Assembly (NCBI GenBank): GCA_963921425.1
Contig: OY992834.1
Location: 28,210,669-28,274,668 of the forward strand
DNA from: Dryas octopetala
Taxonomy: Eukaryota; Streptophyta; Magnoliopsida; Rosales; Rosaceae
Direction: 5' to 3'
Length of the DNA stretch: 64,000 nucleotides
Shown here: piece after piece, positions 45,101 to 56,634 of the stretch
Numbering within the stretch: the first letter of the stretch is position 1
How the letters are laid out: every line of letters begins with the position of its first letter
Position numbers and translations under genes: made by a program
The notes under the pieces: generated by a model
What the model saw: only the letters and a program-made list of their open reading frames with translations
Database searches by the model: none
What the model was told of the DNA's origin: nothing

Positions 45101-48100
45101 ACTGCCATTGGTGGGCTTTGAGCCTTTGGTGGGATTGTTTGGTGGTGTCGGTGGCTTTGGTAGAAAACTGGTAGGAGGGAAATGCTCCAGTGGCCAAGAG
45201 GGAAAATTCACTGGTCTAATTCTTCACCAGTAGTGCAGCATATGAATTTTTTTGCCTGTCAATTTCCTGACTTCATGGATACTAAGTCGGTGTGCCAAGT
45301 AAGCCAGTTAGTAGTTGTGTAGTTGGAGTTAGTTGAAAAAATTGTTATCAGTTCGTTAATAGTTGTAACTTAGCGGGAAAGGGAGAGCAGTCTTGTACAA
45401 ATGTTGTAAAGGTGTAAGGTTGCAATTTATTCAAGAAATAAGAGAATATACAAAGGCTTCCATTTAGGAAAGTCCATTTCCACTGTTAGATTATCACTAG
45501 ACCCCAAAAGCTTAAGCTGTTAGGGAATGAGCCAACAATGTATATCAAACTTACTCCCTCCTACATGTGCAGCCCCATCCTACAAGTGGTGAGGGAAAGA
45601 AACGTAGACAAGGAAAGATATAGGTGCAGCCCCACCCTGCACATTGCAAACCAACAAAGAAGTCAGAAATGGGGATTGGAGGTTTCAAACCCATGACCTC
45701 CTATAAACCAAGGATCTGGTACCATGTTAGACTACAACTAGACCCCAAAAGCTTAAAGACTTAAACTGTTAGGCAATGACCAACAATGCATATGAAGCTT
45801 GCATCAATTTCATTACATTGATAGGGTGAGAGATATACACTACCTTTAAGAGCTTATCTCTGAAGTCACTTACCTTAAGAATATTACGGTGTCTCCACGA
45901 GTCACTGCCAATCTTGGTTTTCTAGTGTCTCCACGCATTGCTTCCAAGAGATGAGGGTACAATTGGACTCACTGCTAATCTACATAACCTGAGCCTTCCC
46001 AGCGCCATTGAAGGTGCCGTCACACCAGTATCCACGCACTGGCATAGTAGCAGCATACTCCAGTGTGTTTCTTCTGATTTTTGCCTCCCATCTGCTTCGA
46101 TTTCCTTGGAGTCAATTATGGGCTAGGAAAAAGACATAAAGCCAACAAAAAATGTTCACACAAATGTGGGTTCTGACTTTCTGAGTGTTTGGGCATGAGG
46201 AGTTAAGCCAACTCTAATTCTCTTGGTTATAGTTCATCATATCTCTTACATAGAAAGAATGAAGTTATAACAAGTTCGTTTCCTTATGGTATGTAGTTAC
46301 AGTCGGACTATGAAAGTCAGTTGGTTCAGTTTCGGATCAGTCATACCAGGATGTTGTTTAATGCTTTCAGCTATAATTGAGTCATAGGGATTTTGTATTG
46401 ATGATGTTTGCTGTCTTATGGATATATAGTTTTACAATAATGAATGTTTCAGATATGTCACTGACCCTACCTTACCATCACAATAGAAACTCAACTTGAT
46501 GAGAAATATTATATTGATTAGATCTCATTGAAATAACAAAATTTTTTGACGACGATTTAATGGATGGAACTAGTTCTGAATTGAGTTCTTTGGTTGGTGA
46601 AATCCTTGATGAAAATTTGAAAGACATCAAAGAACAAATTTCTCTTCTATTAAAAAGAAAATTTTTAATAAGGAAATATCTATGGGGCAATGACAACTAT
46701 TGAAAATGAGAAGATCATTTAAGAATATGTGGAGCAAGAATTCTTATCTCCTATTCAAACCTGTCATGAAGAACAAAAAAGCTTTTGACAGAACCAAGAC
46801 CATGGTTGCTGGGATTGTAGAAGATAATGAGGTAACCGTGCAAGAGCAAGCAAGTTATCACATTGAAGACAAGGAAGCTGAAGCTACTTTCAACTAGAAG
46901 ACAATGCCATTGAAGAAGTTAAATGTTTGATGACCCTGTAATGGGAACTTTCTCAACCACTGATTTTATCATTCTTGATCAATTTAGCTATGTGGCTAAC
47001 AAGAAAGACTTTGTTGCTAATGGCGCTGCTCCCACATTCTAGGAGAGAAGTTTGTCTCAACTTCCAAGTTTGACGATGCTTATGTTTCACATCGAGTCTT
47101 GTCTATCGACGAGAGAATAATGAAAGATAATGATCCAAATTAGTTAGTTTAATTTAATTTAATTTATTATAATTATAATTTAGGGGGTTAATTATTAAAA
47201 TTTGGCTTTATATAATAATTCAGGGTCTAATTATTTTGTTTCCTATTATATTGAGGTATTCTCAAGTATTTTATTATTAATGGATTGCCAATATGTAGTG
47301 GCAGTTTCTGACTTTTGGAAATGATTGAAATTGATTAAGAATAGTGGTTTGGGTTCACCCTAACTTTCTTCTTGTTCTAGTTCTGCTCTTTATTTACTCT
47401 ATTCTCTCCTCTGTTCTTTCCTTTCTTCATCAATTGGTATCAGAAATTCTACAGCATTAGTATTCTCTATGGTGCTAGGCATGTGTGCACTTTTGTTGTA
47501 TGATCTTGGATTTAATTGTTATAAAATATTATAACTTTCAAACTGCTGATTGTTAATCTGAACAGTCAACTTTGTTTCATACGCAGATTAAAAGTAGGCA
47601 TACAAGGAAATAGTTATTCAAGGATTTCATGGACTTACTGGTTCAAGAGAGTTCTATATTATCAGGTGGCTGTTGTTTATGTTCTTACTAGACTAGTGGT
47701 CAATGTTTCACAGGTCAGCACACTTTTTATTCTCCCTCTGTGTGATGATTGTTTTCTTCATGAAAAGAACAATTTCAATTTCACTTTATTTAGTAAGAAG
47801 TAGATAGCTGATATTCTTGAGCATCCCAGTAGAGAACTCCTTATGATAGGTAGTTTCCTAGGAAACCACCTTGCAATATTATTTCCCTAGAATAGAAGTA
47901 CTTGCCAAATTTTGGTGTTAAATGTTTGCAGTTCTTACATCTAGGTGGCTTTGTTTCCCGCAGGCTTATCTTGCATTCTATGTTATAGATGATCTGCGGA
48001 TGGCACAATCAGCTAAAGCAGTGGTACACACAAAGTTATGAATATTATATTTCTTATTATTTTAGAAATTATTTATTTTTCAAGGAATGTAAGACTGATT

Positions 48101-49772
48101 TTTTTTGTCTTATTGATGGTAATAGGTTCCAGCAATCATCTACATAAGCAGCTTCCTCGTATCTGTAGTACTGCAGGTCCCCTTGCAAATTCTGTTTTGT
48201 TAGAATCATTATATGATTCATATGTACTTTGTTGTGTTGATATCTAACCATTAAACATTCATATTATAGGAGATTCCATGGACTGGACGACTCTTGAAGG
48301 CCTACTATTCTGCTGGAGCCATTGTTTGGATTTTTTGTGGTGCAGCGATCCTGTTTTTACCTAGAAGCATGAGTTCTTTCATGTACATTATATCCATTTT
48401 TATTGGCATAGCAAACGCTTTAATGGTGGTATGATATGAAATTTGGTGCTATTATATTCCCTTTATGAAATTTTGAAGTCATTGTCATTGCATTTATTCC
48501 CTTAATGGTGGTATGATGTGAAATTTGGTGCTATTATATTCCAGTTATTTTCAAGTTATTGCATTTTACAAGGAAGATAATGAATTTATTGTCATGATTG
48601 TTGAATAGAATAATTCAAAATTAAGTCATTTGATTCTTTGGGATTAGGGTTTGAATTGGTCCAACCAAAGAAATATGAACTATGTTAACACTAATATTCC
48701 AAACAAATGTAAAAGTACATGTAGGCACACACTGCCCTTACAAAGGTGGAGATATATCATATCTCTTCCAGCTGATTGTTGTTTATCATATTTTTTTGAC
48801 AATGTAGAAGATGATAGATGTTTCAGTCATGTAGGTTTAATTTGTACTGTGGATTTGACAATTTCAGATAACTCAAACCTGAAGAACAATGTACATTGTT
48901 TTGAAGTAATCTTTAAGGATTAAAATTTTTCAGTTTACTCTTGGCTGTTTCTGATTCTGAAGCTTAAGATTAGATTCCTTTGGTCAAGAAAGCAAGAGTT
49001 TTCATTGTTAGTGTTTAGTAATTATTTTGAAACACACTGCCATTTCTAATCCATTTTAATTTAGTACTTTCTGATAAATTTGGATTAAATCATGCAACAG
49101 GTGACTGGAATAAGCATGCAAAGTGTTTTAATTGATAGAGATCTCAATGGTTGTGCATTTGTATGTGGATCGTTAAGCTTCTTGGACAAAATCTCATGTG
49201 GGCTTGCCTTATTTGTTCTTCAGTCATATCAAAGTAAGTTTTTTGTGATAATTTCGTAGATCGTTTGCTATATGAAATATATGCCTGAGCTCATCTGCTT
49301 TTATAGAGCTATTATGTATATATTTGTGCCAAGGGATATTTATTTTTTGTTTTACGTTGTAATTTTCTTCTGTTGAATTGGATTTATGAAATTGTTTCTG
49401 TGCTGGGATCCAATCATTTTTAGATGTGTGTACTCTATCGAAATTCTCATGCAAAGAGAATACACACACATACATAGCTTCACACTACTAAATTGTGCTT
49501 CCAAAAGTCCTCCCTCACTCACTTCCCACTTCCTCTGAAAAATCATGACTTCTGTTATGCCAATAGTTGGTTCCCAATTTGTAATCGTTTACATATATGC
49601 AGCTACTTCAATTATACAAGGAAACCATTCAAATCATGTCAGCATCTCAGTTACACGATTTGGTTTGGGTCTTGTTCCGGCATTTTGTGCACTCGTCTCT
49701 GTGGCAGTTACATCCACCATGAAACTCCAACCTGCTAGATGTAAAACTTTAATGGAGCCTCTATTGATGTAG
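39184..49772 (+). CDS. MFSD12-like major facilitator protein, 12 coding exons
   Basis: Exons: 39184-39341, 40372-40441, 41859-42055, 42783-42858, 42951-43034, 43124-43203, 47587-47713, 47964-48023, 48126-48176, 48270-48428, 49101-49233, 49567-49772. All junctions are GT..AG and keep frame; the sum is 1401 bases, 466 residues. The N part ([31 protein letters not shown]) and the [29 protein letters not shown] loop match plant members of the GPH/MFSD12 branch of the major facilitator superfamily. About 12 hydrophobic segments follow and the protein ends MEPLLM. The animal relative MFSD12 is a lysosomal/melanosomal cysteine importer; the plant substrate is not known to me. Exon 12's acceptor (CCAATAG) is the only one that avoids an in-frame TGA just upstream. 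The protein is complete. Intron 6 (4383 bases) holds old retrotransposon sequence. Confidence 0.92.
41095..41125. repeat. Poly-G-rich run in intron 2 of the MFS gene
   Basis: A run of G with few interruptions, able to form a G-quadruplex on the sense strand of the pre-mRNA. Confidence 0.8.
43340..47450 (+). mobile_element. Decayed LTR retrotransposon sequence in intron 6 of the MFS gene
   Basis: Two LTR-like direct repeats (about 43340-43640 and 47120-47445) share GATTGAAATTGA, a CTCTATTYTCTCCTMTGTTCTTTCC block and end next to TGGTATC, the start of an iMet-type primer site. Between them are gypsy integrase pieces (44170-45080), a retro-sequence with 'CCCATGACCTCC' and TTAGACTACAACTAGACCCC-type motifs (45480-45800), and unassigned open pieces (46558-47145). 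The sequence is a mixture of old insertions; boundaries are approximate. Confidence 0.5.
44170..45085 (+). pseudogene. Decayed Ty3/gypsy integrase
   Basis: In broken frames: zinc-binding part ([21 protein letters not shown] near 44200), core pieces ([18 protein letters not shown] near 44370-44430), [16 protein letters not shown] near 44570-44612, and the C-terminal [13 protein letters not shown] (near 44900) and [23 protein letters not shown] (near 45000). These are hallmark blocks of gypsy integrases in the right order. Several frameshifts and stops make it inactive. An open frame at 44698-45174 is part of it and not a separate gene. Confidence 0.85.
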
Positions 49773-51300
49773 TGCCCATGCATGAGAAACCTGATTTGAG
49801 GCGAAGTTTGGTGGTATGTTTGGGCATTTGTTATTTTAAGCTCATGCTGATATAAAGCTTGGTAGACTATTGATTGCGGCAACAAAGCCATTAATTCTTT
49901 ACTATTTTTTTTTTCTGCTTTTAATTCTTTAATTGAAGACATTGTTGCCATGACTGTAGGAAGTTGTGTGTATAATTGTTATGCTGTATTCCATCAACTC
50001 AAGGAAGTTTTAGTTTGGAGATGGCATTGGCCTATTACTAGTAGTCAGACAATTTTTCTGTTTAGGAACCTGTAAATACTATAAATAGAGATATTTTTTA
50101 GATATTTAGAATTCTTCCGTTTGTTTGTGTCAATCATTGGATGTCTAATTGTATGCAAGTGGTTTTCACCATATTAAAGTGTACTGGCACCATCGATCTG
50201 AATCTTCTTGAAAAAACAGCAGGGCTTGCGACTCTTTTGTTGTCCAACTAGATGAACGAGTTTTCTTTCGATCTAATATTTAACCTAGATGTAATAAATA
50301 ACAAAGAAAAATTAGTAAACTATAGAAAATCTATTTTAGGTCACTAAGAGATGATGACAGAACGCAACCCTCAAAGACAAAACGAGAAAAAAAAAAAGGT
50401 GTCGTTATTCGGACCTAACTTTCTTATTTATGTTTCCAACACTTTAATAAAAATGTAATTTTCAATTCTATCCTAATGTAAATTGACCTTCAAGAACATA
50501 AAAATTTTATTAAATTAAATTAACTTGAACTTATACCCAACATCAATTCTCTACTCACATTGTCATTCAACTCTATCAAAAACTCTATCAAAACTTTAAA
50601 CATACTATAATACTCTCCATATTGATGCAAACAAGTTTAATATTGACGAATGGATGATTATATTGTGGTTTGGGAGTCTAGCTTTGAATAAAGTATTTTC
50701 ATATTCTTTTGAGTTTTAATAGACCAAGTGTTTGTTTTCAAAAAAATGAAATCGCAACATGTTCGGCACACTAGAGCCGAACATGTTATGAGTCATTCGA
50801 CAATAAACACCGAACATAGTGTTGTACGTTCGGCTATAGATTACCGAACACTTCTAAAAAATTTAGAAAAAAGGTGTTCAGTGGTTGCCAATCGAGTATC
50901 CTTCTACCCGTTCGGTTGTGCGCCGCCGAACATCCTTCTACCTGTTCGGTTGCTTTGTTGCCGAACATCTTTATACTTGTTCGGTTAACCAATGCCGAAC
51001 AAAATCCGAAATTTTTTTTTTTCCAAAACTCTTCCCTTTGTGTTCAAATTCAACATTAAACAACTAGGATTCAAACTATTAATGCAGTCCAAAAATAAAT
51101 TTTTTGATGTAGAGGGCAATGGGTGGTGGTGTTGGGTGGTGAGTGGTGAGGTATTGGCATTGGGTGTTGGGTGGTGGTGATGGTGTTGGTGTTGGGTATA
51201 AACAACATGAATAGGTTAAGTTTGTTTGTTGGGTTTTAGTAAGGATATTTTTGAAAAAAATGTTGGGTGTACTAATAAGTTTTTAAATTTTTTAAATTTT
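49773..51300. other. Intergenic region between the MFS gene and the MULE
   Basis: 3' UTR of the MFS gene at the left. The rest has no gene and includes the cluster of GTTCGG...CCGAAC hairpins at 50760-51000 and a GGTGGTGTTGG-rich stretch at 51120-51200. Confidence 0.5.
50760..51000. repeat. Cluster of GTTCGG...CCGAAC hairpins
   Basis: Five hairpin-type units: GTTCGGCACACTAGAGCCGAAC (about 50761), GTTCGGCTATAGATTACCGAAC (about 50829) and three closely spaced units from about 50910, 50944 and 50979, the last three also sharing CTTNTACYYGTTCGGTT. The arms are 6 bases and the loops 10-13 bases. No coding function is seen. Confidence 0.65.
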
Positions 51301-51309
51301 TTAAATTAA

Positions 51310-51591
51310 GGCTTATTCGCGCCAATGCCCCCTGAAAGTAACTTCTACTTTCAATTTGCCCCCTGAAACTTTATTTCTCCCACTTTGCCCCCCGAATTTT
51401 ACAAAAAACCATATTCCATCAAGTCCGTTTATTCGTCCGTCAAAAATCCTACGTGGCGCTTACGTGGAAGGGGTAATTAGGTCTTTTACTCGACGCAAAC
51501 CTGAATCACCCTGACATGTTGCCAACTCGGCTCCACATCAGCATTTAGTGGGACCCCCAACTGTAATTGAACCCATTTCCCTCCTAATTTA
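51310..51591 (+). repeat. Left terminal inverted repeat of the MULE
   Basis: Begins GGCTTATTCGCGCCAATGCC. It presumably contains the transposase binding site and a promoter for the GRF-type gene about 100 bases downstream. Confidence 0.95.
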
Positions 51592-51691
51592 GCCACTTTT
51601 CCCTCCAGTTCCTTAATCTAAGCCCTAAAAATCTGCTCTTTCTTTTATCCTGTACACTTCTCTTCATCTTTCTCAAAACCTCTACACCGCC

Positions 51692-52146
51692 ATGAGCAAC
51701 TTGAGCCACCAAAGCAGTAGGCAGCGTGCTGTGGGTGCTAGGGGAGAACAGATTCGCTGCTATTGTGACAGGGCCGCTCGATTTTCAACTTCTTGGACTG
51801 ACCGCCACCCAGGAAGAAGGTTTCATTGTTGTCCACTATCTTCGGTGGTAGGTATTTGAGCTTTAAAATTTCTAATTTTTGTGTATACAAAATGGAAAAT
51901 GGGTTTGATTTATTGTTGGTGTTGGTGCAGAGGTCCAAAGGCTGTGGGTTCTTTGAGTGGTTTGATCCTCAAATCTGCGACCGTGCGAAGACTATCATAC
52001 CTGGGCTATTGAAAAAAATTGGAGGGTTGGAAACTCAAATTTCAAGGGGGAAAGCAAGGGAGAAATGTCTGTGGTTTGGGTTGATTTTGTCGTGGGGTTT
52101 TTTCATTGTGTGTATTTGTTTTGGTCTGGTGTGGCAGATGGGGTAG
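51692..52146 (+). CDS. GRF-type zinc-finger protein with C-terminal membrane anchor, MULE-encoded
   Basis: Two exons, 51692-51847 and 51931-52146, joined in frame over an 83-base intron (TCGGTG/GTAGG ... GGTGCAG/AGG); 123 residues. The GRF-type zinc finger covers about residues 27-66: CYCDRAARFSTSWTDRHPGRRFHCCP, then SKGCGFFEWFDP. Cys27, Cys29, Cys50-51 and Cys60 fit the CxC...C...C pattern of the family, which binds single-stranded nucleic acid in animal and fungal relatives. A basic linker (KKIGGLETQISRGKAREK) and one hydrophobic helix (CLWFGLILSWGFFIVCICFGLVW) follow. Many small plant proteins have the same GRF-plus-tail plan. The gene starts about 100 bases inside the left inverted repeat and faces the transposase, so it is likely an accessory gene of the element, like mudrB in position though not in sequence. 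Confidence 0.82.
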
Positions 52147-52661
52147 AGTGTGTATGTGGAACTGGTTTTTGAATTTGCAACGTTTGTTGGGTAGTTTTAG
52201 GGGTTTAATGTACTATGTAGTTTTTGTCCTGGCTTCATCTTGAACCTTGTAAATTTTGTCAAAGAAAACCCCTATATTTGAACCTTGTAATGTAATGCTG
52301 CATTTCTTGGCAGTGGTTCAACCTTGTAATGTTCTATTTGGCAATGAAGTTGAAATTTAGTATATGTATTTCCTTACCTCATTTTTTTGTAAATGTGATT
52401 GTATGAGCATAATTGAACACTATTTTTAAACATGGGTTTAGATATGTATCTGCCACAAATTAGATTGAATACAAACTGACTTTTCATCAAGCTCAAAATA
52501 CACAAAATAAATGAGCTCACAAACTGTGTTTCCAAAATACTCTCTCACCCTAAACATATCTAATTGTCTTTCCAAAACCTTAATTGTTCACAAACTGTCT
52601 TTCCAAAATATTTTCCAAATGTCATAATGCAAAAGTCAGTCATGGATAAAAAATGCCAAAG

Positions 52662-53100
52662 TCAGAAGGGCTTCTTCTTCATGTACAACTTCTTGCACTT
52701 CTTCTTATGAGCTTCTGAATCCACCCTTTTTGCAGGAGACTTGTATCTCTTGTGACCACTTTCTTGCTGTGATGTAGATGGTTGCTTGGATTGGGACTGT
52801 GGAGGTTGGGCAGTGCTTGAAAGAGGTTGTGAAGGTTGGGCTTGAGATTGAGATTGTGATTGGGCTTGTGATGACCTTGCAGCCTGCCTTGTGGTCCTCT
52901 GTTGTGTAGGTCTTGTCTGACCTTCACCCCTCTTAACCTGCATAAGTAACCATCACAAGCAAAATACCACAGTTGTTATTGTCAAGTAAGCATGGGATTA
53001 ACTAGTATAGATAATATTCGTAACTCACTGTCAATTTTGAAGATCTAGTCTGATTTTGTGTGGCTTGCCCTTTCTGTTGGGATGCGTCCTATGATGTGCT
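52662..53100 (-). pseudogene. C-terminal exons of the MULE transposase, behind a stop
   Basis: Two exon-like segments, 53100-53029 and 52937-52662, with AG acceptors and GT donor, continue the frame of the transposase after a donor CAG/GTAACC at 53182 (81-base intron). The fourth codon of the first is TAG, where the surrounding Gln/Ser-rich sequence suggests it was CAG. The rest encodes a Gln/Ser/Pro-rich tail ending in a strongly basic KKKCKKLYMKKKPF. Spliced or not, translation stops before this tail (VTYLDYVKE stop at 53152 if unspliced). The tail is open for 91 codons, which supports its former coding role. Confidence 0.65.
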
Positions 53101-53151
53101 CTACAACAAAATACCAATATCACTGTCTAAATAGGCTAACCAGTTACGCAA

Positions 53152-56100
53152 TTATTCTTTAACATAGTCAAGATAGGTTACCTGACTGCTGCCTCTAGTC
53201 TTCATCTTAGGACAGGACCTGATGTTGTGGCCTTCATCCCCACATCTGCTACATCTTATCTTTATATTAAACCTTCTCAGCTTATGAGCTTGACTTGGAG
53301 GTCTTGGGGGCTCATTTGGAGCTCTGATCCTAGCCTTCTTAGGCCTTCCTGGTTGCTTGTGAAACCTTGGTGGCATCAATGGGGTCTCCCCAGTCTTCAC
53401 CCACAAGTCATGGCTTGTCATAGGCTCAATCATTGGCTTGTAGGTTCTCTCATAAGTCTCTTTCTTATAACAGTCAGTGACAAAGTCTTCAGGCTCACTA
53501 TGAAAGTTACTAATGGCAGCACATGCATGTACACATGGCAGGCCACTAAGATCCCATACCCTGCAACTGCATGTTTTTTTGTCCAAGTCCACTCTGTGTG
53601 ACTTCTGGTTGTGGTCCATCACTTGGTATTTTTTCTCCCCTACCAATTTAGGAATGCACCAGAATGCCTCTTTCTTGTAATCCTCAATGATTTTATGGAT
53701 TCTTGGTCCTACAGAATGCCTCCACCTATCAACTTGTGCTCTCCTACCTGCTGTCAACAACATCAGATATAGCCTAATTCTCTCTAACATAGTCAGAATA
53801 GGCTTGTCTCTTGCCTCTAGTATAGCCTTGTTAAAGGCTCCGCAGTTGTTATTGTGGAGCTTGTCACACTTGATATTTGTGCTGAAATGGGACTTAGCCC
53901 AATGTTTTGCAAGTTTCTCGCAGAGCCACTTGAATGCTGCATCATCCATATCAAGCATCTTTTTCATCTCAGCATCAAACCATTGCAGTGTGGTTGCCCT
54001 TGCTATATTCTCCATCTGATGCTTCAAGGCTAACCCCTTGTGTTGAGTATTAAAGTTAGCATAGAGATGTTTCAGACAGTGTCTATGCTCTGCATGTGGG
54101 AACAACTCACCAACTGCATCTATCAACCCCTTCTGCTTATCTGTCATAAAGATATATGCATGAGAGTGCTCAATACACAAGTCCACTGCTAACAACTCTA
54201 AAAACCATCTCCAAGTGGAATAATTTTCAACCTCGACCACGGCATAAGCAATGGGGAACATGCCATTATTGGCATCAACCCCAACAGCAGACAAGATCTG
54301 ACCAGGGTGTGGACCCTTGATATGACAACCATCAAGAACTATGAATGGTCTACATCCATCAAGGAACCCTTGCTTAAGTGCTCCTAGACATATGTAAATC
54401 CTTTCAAATCTTGGACTCTCACCTTCTAGCTCTGATTTAATAACAACTGTGGTCCCCACATTTTGCTTCCTCAACTCTGCAGCATAATCCCACAAGTTTG
54501 CATATTGTTCAGTATAGGTGCCCTCTAGAATTTTTGCTGCTTTCTCTTTAGCTCTATATACCTGTGAATCACTAACGTTAACCTTACATTCAACCCTCAC
54601 TTGCTCTTTGAAGCCTTGCAAATTCCAATTGGGATTGCAGCTAAGTTGATAAGCATACTTAGTTGCCAACCAATTGCAATTAACAGCCCTATTTTTTGTA
54701 GACTTGCTGCATTTGTGCTCAACTTTTAAAGTTTTCACAATCAGATCAACACTCCCATTAATAGCTGATGCAAACACCACAAAGGGACATTTCTTATGGA
54801 CACATATGGCTCTCACAGCATCTGGGTCATTCTTGTAAAATTTTAACTCTCTCTCATTCTGAATAGAATATTGTCTTACTGCAGCCCTAAATATATCTGC
54901 AGTAGCATATCTTTGCCCCAAACAGAACTGCACATTCTTCATATCAACTTCAGGTCTAAAGACTACACATTTAGATATATCAAACTTTGGGAGTTTGCCC
55001 CTGGATCTGCTGTCAACATCATCACATTCAGAAGAAGACCCTTCATAGTTGCCAATCCCATCAGAATGAGTACTATCTGAAACTTGCTCATCCTCTTCCA
55101 AATCAGGTCTGTCAGGTGCAGTGTGATCCACATAACTCTCATACAGTGTCTCATCCTCTTTCAAAATATTCAGCTCTGAGCCACTATCCATATAATCACT
55201 ATCATACCAATCTGAATCACTTGCATCATCCTCATCCACCCCAGGCTCACCAGTATCCTCATCTACCCCAGGCTCACCAGTATCCTCATCCACCACAGGC
55301 TCACCAGTATCCTCATCCACCCCAGGCTCACCAATATCCTCATCCTCACCAGGCCCATCAGTATCTTCATCCTCACCAGGCCCATCAGTATCTTCATCCT
55401 CACCAGGCCCATCACCATGATTATCTTCTATATCTGCACCTTCAACATCCACATTGGCAAGTACATCTGTCAATAACTCATCTAGTGTCACACTTTGTAT
55501 CCTTTCATTTCCTGTCAAATAAAGGCTAATCTCCCTACGGTTACCAGATGGTATTGCCTCAATTAAATCCAATATCATTTTGTCAGTTTTAATCTCAACC
55601 ATGGAATTCTCAGCCCTAATGTAGAAACCAACATCGGTATGGCCTAACAGTTTGGCCATGCCATTTAGCTCCAACAATGACACAAAATCCACACAACAGT
55701 GGTCAAACCAACTTACACTGCCACCAACATAGCTCAGGTTGCCATCAATACACACTAGTTTACCCCCATGAAAGACTTTAAATGTTACCTCTTCTGGACC
55801 AACTACAAATAACACAAAAAGACAAAACCTCATTACTGTAAGTAACTACCTTCATAAATCCACACAAATAAATTTCACAAACCAAGTACCACTTCATTCA
55901 ACAACACACTCCAAGTTAACACATTTTTGAATTCTAACAAATATGACAAATTATGATATAATAGGTCGATGTTGTTTTCAAAATATTAAACTGCAAAAGA
56001 CATATTAAAGTGAAATTTGTCCAATTAAAAACATGTTTTTTGGGTTATTAATCAATTTCAAAATTAATTACAACCTAACAGTCAATGACAAAAGGAAAAC

Positions 56101-56317
56101 AGTATAGCCCTAAAAGACAAGAGCACATGTGACCACCGACAAAAAAAGACTAAAGGAACCCTAACACAGCCTCAATAATGGAGATGAGCAATAAAAAAAC
56201 CCAAAAGTTTGGGACCATTATCATCGATACAAACAAAGTGTAACCCTAAAGTAAAACCATATATGCCCACTTACTTTCCATCGGTCCAGCAGATCCGTAT
56301 TCCCTGAGCACCGTCAT
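53152..56317 (-). CDS. Mutator-like (MURA-type) transposase
   Basis: Main exon 55802-53152, with a short 5' coding exon 56317-56275 (MTVLREYGSAGPME) joined in frame over a 472-base intron (donor AAA/GTAAGT; acceptor TTATTTGTAG). Without it, the frame from 55833 has 893 codons; the positions below use that count. N-terminal PB1-like part (about 13-75), an acidic 9-residue tandem repeat (DGPGEDEDT/GEPGVDEDT, about 139-201), DNA-binding region with CVHKKCPF (about 340), MULE DDE domain with D501 (VLDGCHIKG) and D565 (MTDKQKG), SWIM zinc finger C755-x-C757...C767-x-H769, and CCHC knuckle C861-C864-H869-C874. At the place of the catalytic Glu the sequence is NNNCG665AFN, where plant MULE transposases usually have CE. 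This and the lost C-terminal exons suggest a recently disabled enzyme. It cuts and pastes elements bearing the same inverted repeats. Confidence 0.93.
55229..55419 (-). repeat. 27-base coding minisatellite in the transposase
   Basis: About seven units of 27 bases encode DGPGEDEDT or GEPGVDEDT, creating an acidic linker between the PB1-like and DNA-binding parts. The repeats are nearly perfect. Confidence 0.9.
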
Positions 56318-56399
56318 GTTCCACCCAAGAATACTGTGAAACACCCTTTTCCTTCCAGTAGAATCGAAGCTTCTACAGAGATTTACCTTTCCTTTTCGA

Positions 56400-56600
56400 T
56401 CTGCACAAACCCCTTTCTTCCTTTTCGATCTGCACAAACCCCTTTCTTCCCCTTTCTTCCTTTTCGCTCTGCACAAACCCCTTTCTTCCCCTTTCTTCCT
56501 TTTCGCTCTGCACAAACCCTTTTGCTTTTGATTTGCACAAACCCTTTCGATTTCTGTATTTTCTTGCTTTTGATTTGCACAAACCCTTTCGATTTCTGTA
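56400..56600. repeat. TCTGCACAAACCCCTTTC tandem repeat next to the right TIR
   Basis: About six units built on TTCGATCTGCACAAACCC(C)TTTCTTCC, with variants TTTGATTTGCACAAACCC. The repeat lies in the leader of the transposase transcript, just inside the right inverted repeat. Open frames here on both strands follow from the repeat and are not trusted. Confidence 0.75.
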
Positions 56601-56634
56601 TTTTCTTTATTTTCTCTGTTTACAACTTAACCCC

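Noticed and set aside
44698-45174. 158-codon frame as a host gene in the MFS intron
   Set aside because: It contains the C-terminal blocks of a gypsy integrase and is part of a decayed retrotransposon.
46478-46897. Small frames in the right part of MFS intron 6
   Set aside because: Probably retrotransposon-derived pieces; no hallmark motif, and several stops between open parts.
50760-51000. CRISPR array
   Set aside because: Repeats are 6-base inverted pairs with irregular spacing in a plant nuclear genome; no direct repeat with unique spacers and no cas genes.
53227-55529. Plus-strand frames opposite the transposase (for example the 180-codon His/Gln-rich one at 54987)
   Set aside because: Antisense shadows of the transposase; the His/Gln-rich frame is the reverse of the acidic 27-base repeat.
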